Part shown: piece by piece, positions 37,456-45,808 of the stretch
Layout of the letters: each line of letters starts with the position of its first letter
How positions within the stretch are numbered: the first letter of the stretch is position 1
Origin: an uncultured Aquimarina sp.
Lineage (GTDB): Bacteria > Bacteroidota > Bacteroidia > Flavobacteriales > Flavobacteriaceae
Reading direction: 5' to 3'
Assembly: GCA_947498705.1 (NCBI GenBank)
Contig: CANMLW010000001.1
Location: forward strand, 1,116,001 to 1,180,000
DNA: 64,000 nucleotides
Made by a program: the position numbers and the translations under genes
Notes under the pieces: generated by a model
Database searches by the model: none
What the model was told of the DNA's origin: nothing
The model's input: the letters and a program-made list of their open reading frames with translations, nothing else

Positions 37456-38373
37456 ATGATGACATTTTGTAAAAACTCACTTCTTATTTTATTAATATCC
37501 TTGTTTGTTCTCTCATGTAGCAACGATAACGATGACACAATTACCCCTCCAGACGAATCTTTGGAGACCAAGAAAGAGTTAAAGGCCAAAATAGCAAATT
37601 ATGCCAAAACAAAATTCACCTCTGATCAGGAAGATGAGTATCTCGAAGACATAGAATGTTTTAAAATCAAGTTTCCTTATACTCTTACAGATGGAGAAAA
37701 CGAAACTGTTATTAATAGCGAAGAGGAATTACAAAATTTCTTTGAACAACTAGAGTTTGATTTTTCTACCTATGTATGGCATGTATTTCCTATAACTGTC
37801 ATCATAAACAAAGACAAAACTGAAAAAGTAATTACTAATGACCAGGAGTTTCATGAGCTTATAATTTCTTGTTACGAAGATGTAGATGTTATTAATGAAA
37901 ATGATTGTTTTACACTAGATTTTCCTATAACCATTATCAATTGTCAAGACAATGAAACTGTGGTTAATAATTATGACGAGTTATATTCTCATCCATATAT
38001 TTCAGGTTTTGTATATCCAATTAGCGTAACACTTACAGACGGTACTAAAAAAGAAATTACTAGTGACGAGGATTTTGATAAACTATATAATGATTGTTAT
38101 GATATCGAAGATTGCACAGATTGTACAACAACATTTTGTTTTAAGTTAATATACCCTCTTAATTTTGTAAAAGAAGATGGTGCTATTATAGAAGTTAATA
38201 ATGACGAAGAATTATTCAACACTTTCGAAAACTTGGAAGAAGATGAATTTATTTCTATAACATACCCCATGAATATTGAACTTGAAGACGGCACTAAAAA
38301 AATCATAAACAATGATGAAGAATTAAATACGGTTTTTGAAAATTGTAATTTCGAAAATGAAGAGTCGAATTAA
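37456..38373 (+). CDS. Acidic lipoprotein with three internal repeats
   Basis: The 305-residue protein has a lipoprotein leader ending LSC with lipidated Cys21, then SNDNDDTIT, an acidic stretch like the surface-export signals of Bacteroidota lipoproteins. The rest is three tandem repeats of ~75 residues, beginning near 60, 145 and 220. Each has a CFxxxFP/YP start, a DGxxxx(V/I)NxxEEL motif, and a second Y/FP(M/I)x(I/V) strand; the motif FP or YP followed by T(V/I) and ITNDE/INNDE recurs. The composition is rich in Asp, Glu and Asn. I do not recognise the family. It lies just upstream of the ECF sigma gene with a hairpin between, so it may be a separate transcript. A surface binding or calcium role is speculation. 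Confidence 0.8.
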   Translation: MMTFCKNSLLILLISLFVLSCSNDNDDTITPPDESLETKKELKAKIANYAKTKFTSDQEDEYLEDIECFKIKFPYTLTDGENETVINSEEELQNFFEQLEFDFSTYVWHVFPITVIINKDKTEKVITNDQEFHELIISCYEDVDVINENDCFTLDFPITIINCQDNETVVNNYDELYSHPYISGFVYPISVTLTDGTKKEITSDEDFDKLYNDCYDIEDCTDCTTTFCFKLIYPLNFVKEDGAIIEVNNDEELFNTFENLEEDEFISITYPMNIELEDGTKKIINNDEELNTVFENCNFENEESN

Positions 38374-38490
38374 ATTCTATTGAGGAACAAATCGTATCAT
38401 TTTTGACACACACAAATTTATTTTATTTTATGCTTCGTGTTAATTTAACATAATACATGTAGTCAGTTAATTATTTCTTTATCATCAATG

Positions 38491-38520
38491 CCTCTGCTAC
38501 TTTTCTAGAAGTAGCGGAGG
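38491..38520 (+). terminator. Hairpin after the triple-repeat lipoprotein gene
   Basis: A 12-bp stem (38491-38502 with 38509-38520, one T-G wobble) has a 6-nt loop and is followed by a weak TATATTTATT tail. It lies 118 bp after the lipoprotein stop and 65 bp before the sigma-factor start, so it probably separates the two transcripts. Confidence 0.6.
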
Positions 38521-38584
38521 TATATTTATTACTAGTTAAAGCAGTATTGTTTAATAAAATATAATCTAAAAAAAGCTTAATAAA

Positions 38585-39121
38585 TTGTATAAACATAGTG
38601 TATCATCGCCCGCAAAAGAGACATCTGTCTGTGAAGATCGTGTTTTCGAATCTATTTTTCATGAACATTCTGATGATATTCGTAATTATATTTTTTATAA
38701 ATGCGGAGATCAACAACTGGCAGAAGATATTGTTCAAGAAGCTTTTTTAACACTATGGGATCAATGTAAAAAAGTATCATTTTACAAAGTTAAATTCTTT
38801 TTATACCGTGTTTCAAAAAATATTTTTTTAAACATTGTTAAGCACAATAAAGTTATCTTAGATCACACAAAATATTTTGTGCAACCCGAAATAACAAATC
38901 AAAGTCCAGAATTCCTTGTTGAGGAGAAAGAGTTTATGATTAAACTTCAAAAGGCAATACTAAAATTATCAAGTAAACAAAGAGAAGTCTTTTTATTAAA
39001 TAGAATTGATAACAAAAAGTATAGTGAAATAGCCGCTATTGTAGGCATATCGGTTAAAGCTGTTGAAAAAAGAATGCATCATGCCCTGGTGATATTACGA
39101 AAAGAAATTGGAAATGTATAA
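38585..39121 (+). CDS. ECF RNA polymerase sigma factor (Bacteroidota FecI-like)
   Basis: The 178-residue protein has region 2 (FESIFHEHSDDIRNYIFY, then LAEDIVQEAFLTLWDQ) and region 4 (LSSKQREVFLLNRIDNKKYSEIAAIVGISVKAVEKRMHHAL), the standard sigma-70 ECF layout. The frame starts with TTG at 38585. An in-frame stop lies 16 bp upstream and there is no in-frame ATG until ~120 residues in, after region 2, so a TTG start is likely. It is the first gene of a set with FecR and a TonB receptor. In such systems the receptor's signal passes through FecR to release the sigma factor, which then transcribes the receptor operon. Confidence 0.93.
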   Translation: MYKHSVSSPAKETSVCEDRVFESIFHEHSDDIRNYIFYKCGDQQLAEDIVQEAFLTLWDQCKKVSFYKVKFFLYRVSKNIFLNIVKHNKVILDHTKYFVQPEITNQSPEFLVEEKEFMIKLQKAILKLSSKQREVFLLNRIDNKKYSEIAAIVGISVKAVEKRMHHALVILRKEIGNV

Positions 39122-39141
39122 AGACCATTTATTCTAAACAC

Positions 39142-40044
39142 ATGAAAGAACATTTAAAAAATACATTCTTAGGGCGGTGGATAAATAATGATTTATCTAA
39201 AGAAGAAGAACTGAGCTTTAGAGAGTCTCCAGAATATGAAACGCTAAAAAAAATTGCAGAGGTATCCCAAAAATTAAAAACCCCAAACTATGAAAAGACC
39301 AAGGTCTTCTCTAACCTACAAAACAAAAAAAATACAAGAACAAAAATAAGATCTATTCGGTCCCATTGGATATATAAAGTTGCGGCCATAGCAATTATCT
39401 TATTTGGAGTTTTTCATTTACTAAAACCATCTCAAACCGAATTTACCACCAAAATAGGTGAGCAATTAACTTTTGTTTTACCCGATAGCACTAAAGTAAC
39501 TTTAAACTCGAATTCTTCTTTGATATTTTCTGCCAATAATTGGGAGGAAAACAAAGTAGTAACACTAGATGGAGAAGCTTTTTTCAGCGTAACGCATGGA
39601 GCACTTTTTAGCGTTAAAACTAATACCGCTACTATTAAAGTACTAGGAACTCAATTTAATGTGACGTCACATGGCACTTATTTTGAAACACAATGCTACC
39701 AAGGAAAAGTAAAAGTTACAGCTAGTAAAGCAAGAGATATCATATTGTCTAAAGGAAAGGCTTATCGAATGGAAGGAGCTGTTGGTAATCACCTAGATAT
39801 AGTTGACAAAAATCCATCTTGGTTAACTGGTGAAAGTACTTTTAAGAATGTGCCTTTAGAATATGTTCTTTCTGCTCTAAAAAATCAATTCGGAATTACG
39901 CTTACCTATTCAAAAGAAAATTACAAAACAGCCCGTTTTACCGGAAGCTTTATACACAACGATTTAGACACTTCTCTACAGATGGTTTTCTCTGCAATGG
40001 AAATCGACTACATAAAACAAGGAAATACAATCATTCTCAAATAA
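39142..40044 (+). CDS. FecR-family anti-sigma factor
   Basis: The 300-residue protein has a short cytoplasmic N-domain (~1-73, the sigma-binding part), one membrane helix at ~76-95 (YKVAAIAIILFGVFHLL), a FecR domain (~100-210: LPDSTKVTLNSNSSL and ALFSVKTNTATIKVLGTQFNV), and a C-terminal DUF4974 domain (FKNVPLEYVLSALKNQF) at ~225-300. It spans the inner membrane, holds the neighbouring ECF sigma factor, and reads the receptor signal from the periplasm. It starts 20 bp after the sigma gene. The layout is complete and typical. Confidence 0.93.
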   Translation: MKEHLKNTFLGRWINNDLSKEEELSFRESPEYETLKKIAEVSQKLKTPNYEKTKVFSNLQNKKNTRTKIRSIRSHWIYKVAAIAIILFGVFHLLKPSQTEFTTKIGEQLTFVLPDSTKVTLNSNSSLIFSANNWEENKVVTLDGEAFFSVTHGALFSVKTNTATIKVLGTQFNVTSHGTYFETQCYQGKVKVTASKARDIILSKGKAYRMEGAVGNHLDIVDKNPSWLTGESTFKNVPLEYVLSALKNQFGITLTYSKENYKTARFTGSFIHNDLDTSLQMVFSAMEIDYIKQGNTIILK

Positions 40045-40165
40045 TAAAAAAACACTGCTAGAAAGTATCATTTTTACTAATAAAGACGTTAGCATCATAT
40101 AAAGACACTTATATACAACACGTTATAACGGTAGAACGAATTTTATTTTCAAAAATCAGTACGAA

Positions 40166-42775
40166 TTGATTTCAAAACATCTAACAAAACTCAACAGCTT
40201 AAAAAGGATTTTCTTTTTCTTTTTGATTTCTAGTTATATGGCTGCACAAGAGAAAGAAACTATTTCTTTCACAAACAAACCGTTAGATGAAATTTTATTT
40301 GAGTTAGAAACACTATTTGACATCAAATTTTCTTACAATGCAAAACTTGTAAAAGGAAAGGTAATAAGTATCCCCAAAACAAAATTATCACTTACCACTC
40401 TTCTAAATGAAATCAAAAAGCAAACTTCTATTGTATATACAAAAACAAACGATCGGCATTATGTGATCACAAGTAAAAAAAACCTTTCGGGATCGATCTG
40501 CGGTTATATTTACAATGCAAAAGATATGACCCCAATAGCAGATGCAGATGTCATTAACAAAAAAACACATGAGATTACTGCATCGCATGATTCTGGTTTT
40601 TTTGAAATTCAATACACATCAGCCAACGATAAAATTGAAATTCAGTTATTAGGGTATCAAAAAAAAAGAATACATATTGCTAAATTTATTGCAAATTCTG
40701 ATTGTCTTAAAATACCTCTTAAAGAAAGTTTTATTGCCTTAAAAAAAGTAATTATTACCGATTATCTTGCCAACGGGGTTTCAAAAGACAAAGATGGTTC
40801 TATTAATGCTTTACCAAGTAAATTACAAATTTTACCAGGTCTTATCGAGCCTGATATCTTACAGAGTTTACAATTAATTCCCGGAATACAAACAACAGAC
40901 GAAAGCTCTACCGCCCTTAATATTAGAAGAGGAACTCCCGATCAAAATCTTATTCTCTGGGACGGTATCAAAATGTACCACTATGGGCATTTTTTTGGTA
41001 TGCTTTCTTCATTTAACCCCTACATAACAAATGATGTTAAGCTATTTAAAAGTGGAATGAGTGCAAAATATGGCAATGCTATTTCTGGAGTGGTAGATAT
41101 CAGTTCTGATACAAAAATCCCTATCAAAACCTCTGGAGGTGCCGGTTTTAATATGATCTATGGCGATTTTTACATCAAAACTCCTATTAATCCCAAAAGT
41201 GCCATAATTGCGTCTGCCCGGCGATCTTATACAGATATTGTAGAGACCATAACTTTTGACCGATTCTCTGAACATATTTTTCAAAACACAAAAATCAAAG
41301 GTGCTAATCAAACATTTAATGAGCGTCTATCCAAAACCAATAACACTTATTACTTTACAGATTTTACAGCCAAGTCTATTTATAAACCTAAAGAAAATGA
41401 CTTATTTTCAATCAGTACCACTTATTCTAAAAACAAGTTGCTTTTTGTTTCTCAATTCGATCAGATTGATCAAAATACTTCTGACAAATTAAATATTGAA
41501 AACAAAGGTGTTAGTTTAAACTGGAAAAAGCAATGGACTCCCAAACTATCCCATTTATTTAAAACTTTCTACTCAAACTATAATTTTGATTATTTGGGAG
41601 AAGAACTACTTTCTGTTATTTTTGACTATCAAGTGATTAAAAAGAATAGTATCAAAGAATTTGGAGCATTGTTTCAGCTTGATCATTCACTTGATAGTCG
41701 CCAATCTTTTACTACAGGTTATGAACTCTCTAACATCGATCTCTCCTATGCGTTAGGGAATACTTCTGATGTTATTTTTGAAAACAATTTTGTATTACAA
41801 TCAAATGCATCAAAAAACACAAGTCATTCTTTATTTGGCACCTATCGATATGATCAAAAAAAATGGGCATTAAATGGTGGTTGTAGAGTAAATTATTTTT
41901 CTAACGTGAACCGATTTGTTTTTGAACCTAGACTTATGGCAAAAGCAACCCTATCTCCATCGGTTAATATAAAACTTACCGCCCACCAATTATATCAAAA
42001 CATAAGTCAGATTATCGAATTCGAAACTCAAAACTTAGGGCTTGAAAATCAAATATGGGTATTGGCCAATAATGATGTGGTTCCATTACTAAAAAGTCAT
42101 CAAATTGATATGGGATTAACTTATACAAAAAACAATTGGTACTTTGACATAGAAGGTTATTACAAAAAAATAAGCGGAATAACTTCTGTTACCAAAGGAT
42201 TTAATCAAGAAGTAGGTGGTTACTCTATGGGAGAAACCAATACCTATGGCATCGATCTATTATTAAAAAAGAAAATCCAGCATTATTCTAACTGGATAAG
42301 TTACTCTTTGTCTACTACGCAATCATCTTTTGATAATCTCAATAACGGTAGATCTTTTCCTGGTAATTTTGATATCAGGCATTATCTTTCTTGGGTTCAA
42401 ACATTCAGCTTAGAAGACTTCGAATTCTCATTAGGGTGGAAATACAGAACCTCTATTCCTTATACACCCGCCTATAGTGTACTTGGAAATACTGCAGAAA
42501 ATCTCAAAATCGACTATGGAGAAATTAATAGCAACCGTTTAAAAGATTATCATCGAATGGACTTTTCTGCTACTTATAAATTTGATCTAATTCATGATAA
42601 AAACATTAAAGGAAAAATAGGCTTTTCGCTTTTAAACATCTATGATAAAAAGAATACCTTAAATCGATCCTACCGAATTTTTGTAGATACCAGTATTCCT
42701 CAATACGAACTCAAAGAAATCGATAAATACTCTTTGGGTATTACACCCAACATGGTTTTTAGAATAGATTTTTAA
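40166..42775 (+). CDS. TonB-dependent receptor with STN signalling domain
   Basis: The 869-residue outer-membrane receptor has a signal peptide (KRIFFFFLISSYMAAQ), an STN domain (~30-110, ISFTNKPLDEILFELETLF), a CarboxypepD_reg-like domain (~115-195), a plug with LQLIPGIQTTDESS and LNIRRGTPDQNLILWDG, and a ~600-residue barrel. The STN domain contacts FecR, so this receptor controls the sigma factor at 38585. The frame opens with TTG at 40166; there is no in-frame ATG upstream, and starting at the internal ATG in YMAAQ would remove the signal peptide, so TTG is chosen. No SusD partner adjoins, pointing to siderophore, vitamin or peptide uptake rather than glycans. The ligand is unknown. Confidence 0.9.
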   Translation: MISKHLTKLNSLKRIFFFFLISSYMAAQEKETISFTNKPLDEILFELETLFDIKFSYNAKLVKGKVISIPKTKLSLTTLLNEIKKQTSIVYTKTNDRHYVITSKKNLSGSICGYIYNAKDMTPIADADVINKKTHEITASHDSGFFEIQYTSANDKIEIQLLGYQKKRIHIAKFIANSDCLKIPLKESFIALKKVIITDYLANGVSKDKDGSINALPSKLQILPGLIEPDILQSLQLIPGIQTTDESSTALNIRRGTPDQNLILWDGIKMYHYGHFFGMLSSFNPYITNDVKLFKSGMSAKYGNAISGVVDISSDTKIPIKTSGGAGFNMIYGDFYIKTPINPKSAIIASARRSYTDIVETITFDRFSEHIFQNTKIKGANQTFNERLSKTNNTYYFTDFTAKSIYKPKENDLFSISTTYSKNKLLFVSQFDQIDQNTSDKLNIENKGVSLNWKKQWTPKLSHLFKTFYSNYNFDYLGEELLSVIFDYQVIKKNSIKEFGALFQLDHSLDSRQSFTTGYELSNIDLSYALGNTSDVIFENNFVLQSNASKNTSHSLFGTYRYDQKKWALNGGCRVNYFSNVNRFVFEPRLMAKATLSPSVNIKLTAHQLYQNISQIIEFETQNLGLENQIWVLANNDVVPLLKSHQIDMGLTYTKNNWYFDIEGYYKKISGITSVTKGFNQEVGGYSMGETNTYGIDLLLKKKIQHYSNWISYSLSTTQSSFDNLNNGRSFPGNFDIRHYLSWVQTFSLEDFEFSLGWKYRTSIPYTPAYSVLGNTAENLKIDYGEINSNRLKDYHRMDFSATYKFDLIHDKNIKGKIGFSLLNIYDKKNTLNRSYRIFVDTSIPQYELKEIDKYSLGITPNMVFRIDF

Positions 42776-42785
42776 TTGCAACTAT

Positions 42786-43067
42786 TTATTCGGTCACCTC
42801 AACCCCTTTCCAAAAAGCGATATATCCTTTGATTTGTTTAGCTAAATCACTTGTAGTAGGATAATACCAGGCCGCATCTTGATTTTCTTTACCATTCACA
42901 GAAATTGTATAATAAGAAGCTACTCCTTTCCAAGGACATTTTGTATGGGTATCACTAGATACAAAAAATTCTTTTTTTATTGCTTCAGGGGGAAAATAAT
43001 GATTATTCTCTATAATTTTTGTTTCATTACTCTCTGCTATTACCTCTCCGTTCCAAATTGCTTTCAT
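42786..43067 (-). CDS. DUF427 domain protein
   Basis: The 93-residue protein matches DUF427 along its whole length: MKAIWNGEVIAESNETKI at the start, YFPPEAIKKEFF, then HTKCPWKGVASYYTI and DAAWYYPTTSDLAKQIKGYI. The family is a small beta-roll of unsettled function. It begins 17 bp after the egtD stop and is probably the last gene of the ergothioneine operon, hinting at a linked role such as handling a sulfur intermediate; this is inference. Its stop lies 10 bp from the convergent TonB receptor gene, with no terminator between. Confidence 0.9.
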   Translation of the reverse strand: MKAIWNGEVIAESNETKIIENNHYFPPEAIKKEFFVSSDTHTKCPWKGVASYYTISVNGKENQDAAWYYPTTSDLAKQIKGYIAFWKGVEVTE

Positions 43068-43084
43068 CTTTTAGAATATATTGT

Positions 43085-44062
43085 TTATAATTTATTTTTA
43101 GCGATTACATAATCTTTAAACTGATTGTTAGCATCAGAAAAAGATGTTATCATTTGCAAACCGGATTCTTTTGTTAACCACTCTACCGTATCATCATCAT
43201 ATTTTTGCGAAATCTCTGTATGAATACTCTCCCAGGCTTCAAAATGAACCTGTAATGCTAATCCATTAATATCTACCGTCTGTCTTTCTACACTTATCAA
43301 ATAACTTTTGGCGGTTCCCGTTTCTGGGTCATATGTTTCCCAATGCATAAACTTATTAAGGTCAAAATTGGCATCCAGCTCTTTATTAATTCTCGTAAGC
43401 ACATTCTTGTTAAAAGCTGCAGTTACACCAGATTGGTCGTTATATGCATCTAAAACTTTCTGAGGATGTTTTTTTTGGTCAAAACCAACAAAAAGAAGAT
43501 CATCCAAATGCATTGACTCGAACAATTTTTTCAAAAAATGAATGGCTTTGGGATGTAATAAGTTACCTATATTAGATCCTAGAAACATGATTACTTTCTT
43601 TCTATCACTCATCTCTTTTAAACGATCCAAAACCTCAGAATACTCTCCTATTTGCCCCTCTACATTTACTCTGGGCATTTCTTCTTTTAAGTTTTGTTCT
43701 AACCCAAAAACTGCGTTCTGACTAATGTCTACAGGAATATACTTAAAATCTATTTTTTGGTCTACTAATTCTTTTAAAAGTATTTTTGTTTTCTTACCAT
43801 CTCCTGCTCCCAGTTCTATTAAATCAAACCCTTCTCCATTTACATTAAAACTTTTTACAATGTCTGATTTATGAATCTTAAAAATTTCATATTCTGCTCT
43901 GGTTAAATAATATTCTGGTAACGCCATGATCTCCTGAAAAAGAGCATCTCCTATTTCATCATAAAAAAATTTAGAGGACAAATATTTTGGAAAAGCAGTA
44001 AGTCCTTCATGTACTTCTTTTTCGAAAAGCGTACTTATCTTTTTTTGTTCTTTACAACTCAT
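43085..44062 (-). CDS. egtD: L-histidine N-alpha-methyltransferase (EgtD)
   Basis: EgtD trimethylates histidine with three SAM to make hercynine, the first step of ergothioneine synthesis. The 325-residue protein has the EgtD signature SKFFYDEIGDALFQEIMALP, then EYYLTRAEYEIF, and the SAM-binding motif IELGAGDGKKTKILL, followed by MFLGSNIGNL and DLLFVGFDQKKHP. Length matches the family (~320). It lies 18 bp after the egtB gene and 17 bp before DUF427, so the three form an operon. No egtA or egtC is present, as expected for the EgtB type that uses cysteine directly. Confidence 0.95.
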   Translation of the reverse strand: MSCKEQKKISTLFEKEVHEGLTAFPKYLSSKFFYDEIGDALFQEIMALPEYYLTRAEYEIFKIHKSDIVKSFNVNGEGFDLIELGAGDGKKTKILLKELVDQKIDFKYIPVDISQNAVFGLEQNLKEEMPRVNVEGQIGEYSEVLDRLKEMSDRKKVIMFLGSNIGNLLHPKAIHFLKKLFESMHLDDLLFVGFDQKKHPQKVLDAYNDQSGVTAAFNKNVLTRINKELDANFDLNKFMHWETYDPETGTAKSYLISVERQTVDINGLALQVHFEAWESIHTEISQKYDDDTVEWLTKESGLQMITSFSDANNQFKDYVIAKNKL

Positions 44063-44080
44063 TAAATTAAAAATGTATTA

Positions 44081-45250
44081 TTAAATATCCTTAGCCAATC
44101 GTATCCCTGTAAATTGCCATCGTAGTTGTGGATGAAAAAAATTACGATAGGTTGGTCGTATGTGATTAAGTGGAGTTGCTATGGACCCTCCTCTTAGTAC
44201 TTTTTGATTTACCATAAATTTTCCGTTGTATTCTCCTAACGCTCCATCTGCTTTCTTATATCCTGGATAAGGTACATACGAGCTCTCTGTCCATTCCCAA
44301 CGTATTCCCCAATCAAAGTTATGATGAGCTACTTCCCACTCGAACTCTGTTGGTAAACGTTCTCCTTTCCATTGCGCATATGCATATGCTTCGTAATAAG
44401 AGATATGTGTTATTGGAGCCGAAAGGTCTATTTCTTTTAACCCTTGTAATGTATAATGGTAGTACTTTTCATCTATCACATGCCAATACAATGGGGATGC
44501 AATATTATTTTTATTAATCCAGTCCCATGCTTCAGAATGCCAAAGAAGCGTATTCTTATATCCACTATCCTTTATAAAAGATAAGTATTCTTCATTGGTA
44601 ACAAGATCATTTGCTATTTCATATTCTCGAAGATACACTTGATGTCTTCCTAGTTCATTATCATAACAAAACCCATCTCCTTCATGCCCTATTTGATATA
44701 CCCCTTCTTCTACCCTGGTATATCCAGATATATTATCTGTTGTAGGGTCTTCTGTAAAAGTATCGTTGTATTTGGGTAACAAAGGGTTATTCCCTAAAAT
44801 GAACTTTATATCCGTCAGAAGCAATTCCTGATGTTGTTTTTCGTGATGAATCCCTATTTCTAATAAATCAAATACTTTTGATGTGTGGTACCCACCTTCA
44901 AATAATTCCTGGATATGAGCGGTCACATAATCTCTATATTCATACACCTCTCTAACGGTTGGTCTGGAAAGATTACCTCTATCGGTTCGTATTACACGCT
45001 CTCCTACGCTTTCATAATAACTATTAAAAACGTATGCATAATCTGAGTTAAAGCGTTTATAGTTTTCTAAATACTTTGATAAAATAAATTCTTCAAAAAA
45101 CCAGGTTGTATGACCTAAATGCCATTTTGGTGGAGAAACATTTTCTGTAGGTTGAATTACATAATCTTCTATTTGTAACGGGGCACATATTTCTTCGGTA
45201 TCTGAGCGAGTTTTTAGAAAAGAAGCCAGTAAACTTTCGGTAACTATCAT
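44081..45250 (-). CDS. egtB: Ergothioneine biosynthesis protein EgtB
   Basis: EgtB is a mononuclear iron sulfoxide synthase joining hercynine to cysteine or gamma-glutamylcysteine using oxygen. The protein (389 residues from 45250) has an N-terminal DinB-like domain with iron-ligand histidines in PPKWHLGHTTWFFEE and IHHEKQHQELLLTD (an HxxxHxE site), then a formylglycine-generating-enzyme-like domain with NEEYLSFIKDSGY, GERLPTEFEWE and VLRGGS. I choose the ATG at 45250 over a GTG at 45265, since the GTG falls inside a hairpin. The ATG is directly preceded by a T7 run on the minus strand. Without egtA/egtC nearby, cysteine is the likely sulfur donor, as in the EgtB-II type. Confidence 0.93.
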   Translation of the reverse strand: MIVTESLLASFLKTRSDTEEICAPLQIEDYVIQPTENVSPPKWHLGHTTWFFEEFILSKYLENYKRFNSDYAYVFNSYYESVGERVIRTDRGNLSRPTVREVYEYRDYVTAHIQELFEGGYHTSKVFDLLEIGIHHEKQHQELLLTDIKFILGNNPLLPKYNDTFTEDPTTDNISGYTRVEEGVYQIGHEGDGFCYDNELGRHQVYLREYEIANDLVTNEEYLSFIKDSGYKNTLLWHSEAWDWINKNNIASPLYWHVIDEKYYHYTLQGLKEIDLSAPITHISYYEAYAYAQWKGERLPTEFEWEVAHHNFDWGIRWEWTESSYVPYPGYKKADGALGEYNGKFMVNQKVLRGGSIATPLNHIRPTYRNFFHPQLRWQFTGIRLAKDI

Positions 45251-45280
45251 AAAAAAAGTGTGCACGGCTTACGTACACAC
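45251..45280 (-). promoter_or_regulatory. Terminator-like hairpin abutting the egtB start codon
   Basis: On the minus strand a 9-bp stem (45280-45272 with 45266-45258, one mismatch) and 5-nt loop are followed by seven T's (45257-45251) that run directly into the egtB ATG (45250). It has the form of an intrinsic terminator but sits at the start of a gene, downstream of a promoter-like element. It may be an attenuator or leader hairpin for egtB, or may end the thyA/tonB-like transcript. Confidence 0.5.
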
Positions 45281-45281
45281 T

Positions 45282-45308
45282 CAAATTTACTAATTTTTAT
45301 CTTTACAA
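45282..45308 (-). promoter_or_regulatory. Candidate egtB promoter
   Basis: The minus-strand TAAATTTG (45289-45282) is an exact TAnnTTTG match with TTG (45308-45306) 16 bp upstream, one short of the usual spacing. The predicted start near 45276 would put the hairpin at the extreme 5' end of the egtB message. Confidence 0.5.
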
Positions 45309-45359
45309 TTTCTTTAACATGGTTAACGAGGTGTTAAAGTTATACACAAATGTAACAAT

Positions 45360-45785
45360 CTATTGGGGTGCTCTAAAAGTAATAGGCACTGTATAGGCAA
45401 TTGCAATAGGCTTATTACCCCATTTACCAGGAATCATTTTTGGTAAAGATTTTATAATTCTAATCGCTTCTCTTTGTAGATAGCGATGTGCACCTGTTAC
45501 CTCAAGCACTTCTACTTTTCCTTTTTTAGTAATTATAAATTCTACAGTAACCGTTCCTGCCAATTTATCCTCCATTGCTATTTCTGGATACACAAAGTTC
45601 CTGATAATATGATCTCTTAGTTTTTGATCAAAACACTTCTCTGGTGATAGTCTAGAACGATCACATTTTGGCCAAATAGGCGTTATTCCTTTTTCGTTAG
45701 CATTTTCTTGTGACAAGATTATATTCTCCTGGGCGAAAGAAAATCCTGTAAATAATATTGTTAATATAAGTAATGTTTTTTTCAT
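45360..45785 (-). CDS. TonB C-terminal domain protein (energy transducer TonB-like)
   Basis: The 141-residue protein has a cleavable signal peptide (residues 1-19, ...GFSFAQ), not the membrane anchor of true TonB. Residues ~55-140 form a TonB C-terminal domain with FVYPEIAMEDKLAGTVTVEF and ITKKGKVEVLEVTGAHRYLQREAIRIIKSLP. Such free TonB_C proteins are common in Bacteroidota and sit in the periplasm or envelope; they cannot directly use the proton gradient. It lies 23 bp after thyA and is probably co-transcribed. The role is unknown. Confidence 0.82.
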   Translation of the reverse strand: MKKTLLILTILFTGFSFAQENIILSQENANEKGITPIWPKCDRSRLSPEKCFDQKLRDHIIRNFVYPEIAMEDKLAGTVTVEFIITKKGKVEVLEVTGAHRYLQREAIRIIKSLPKMIPGKWGNKPIAIAYTVPITFRAPQ

Positions 45786-45808
45786 AGTAGTTTGTTTAAA
45801 ATTTGGGG

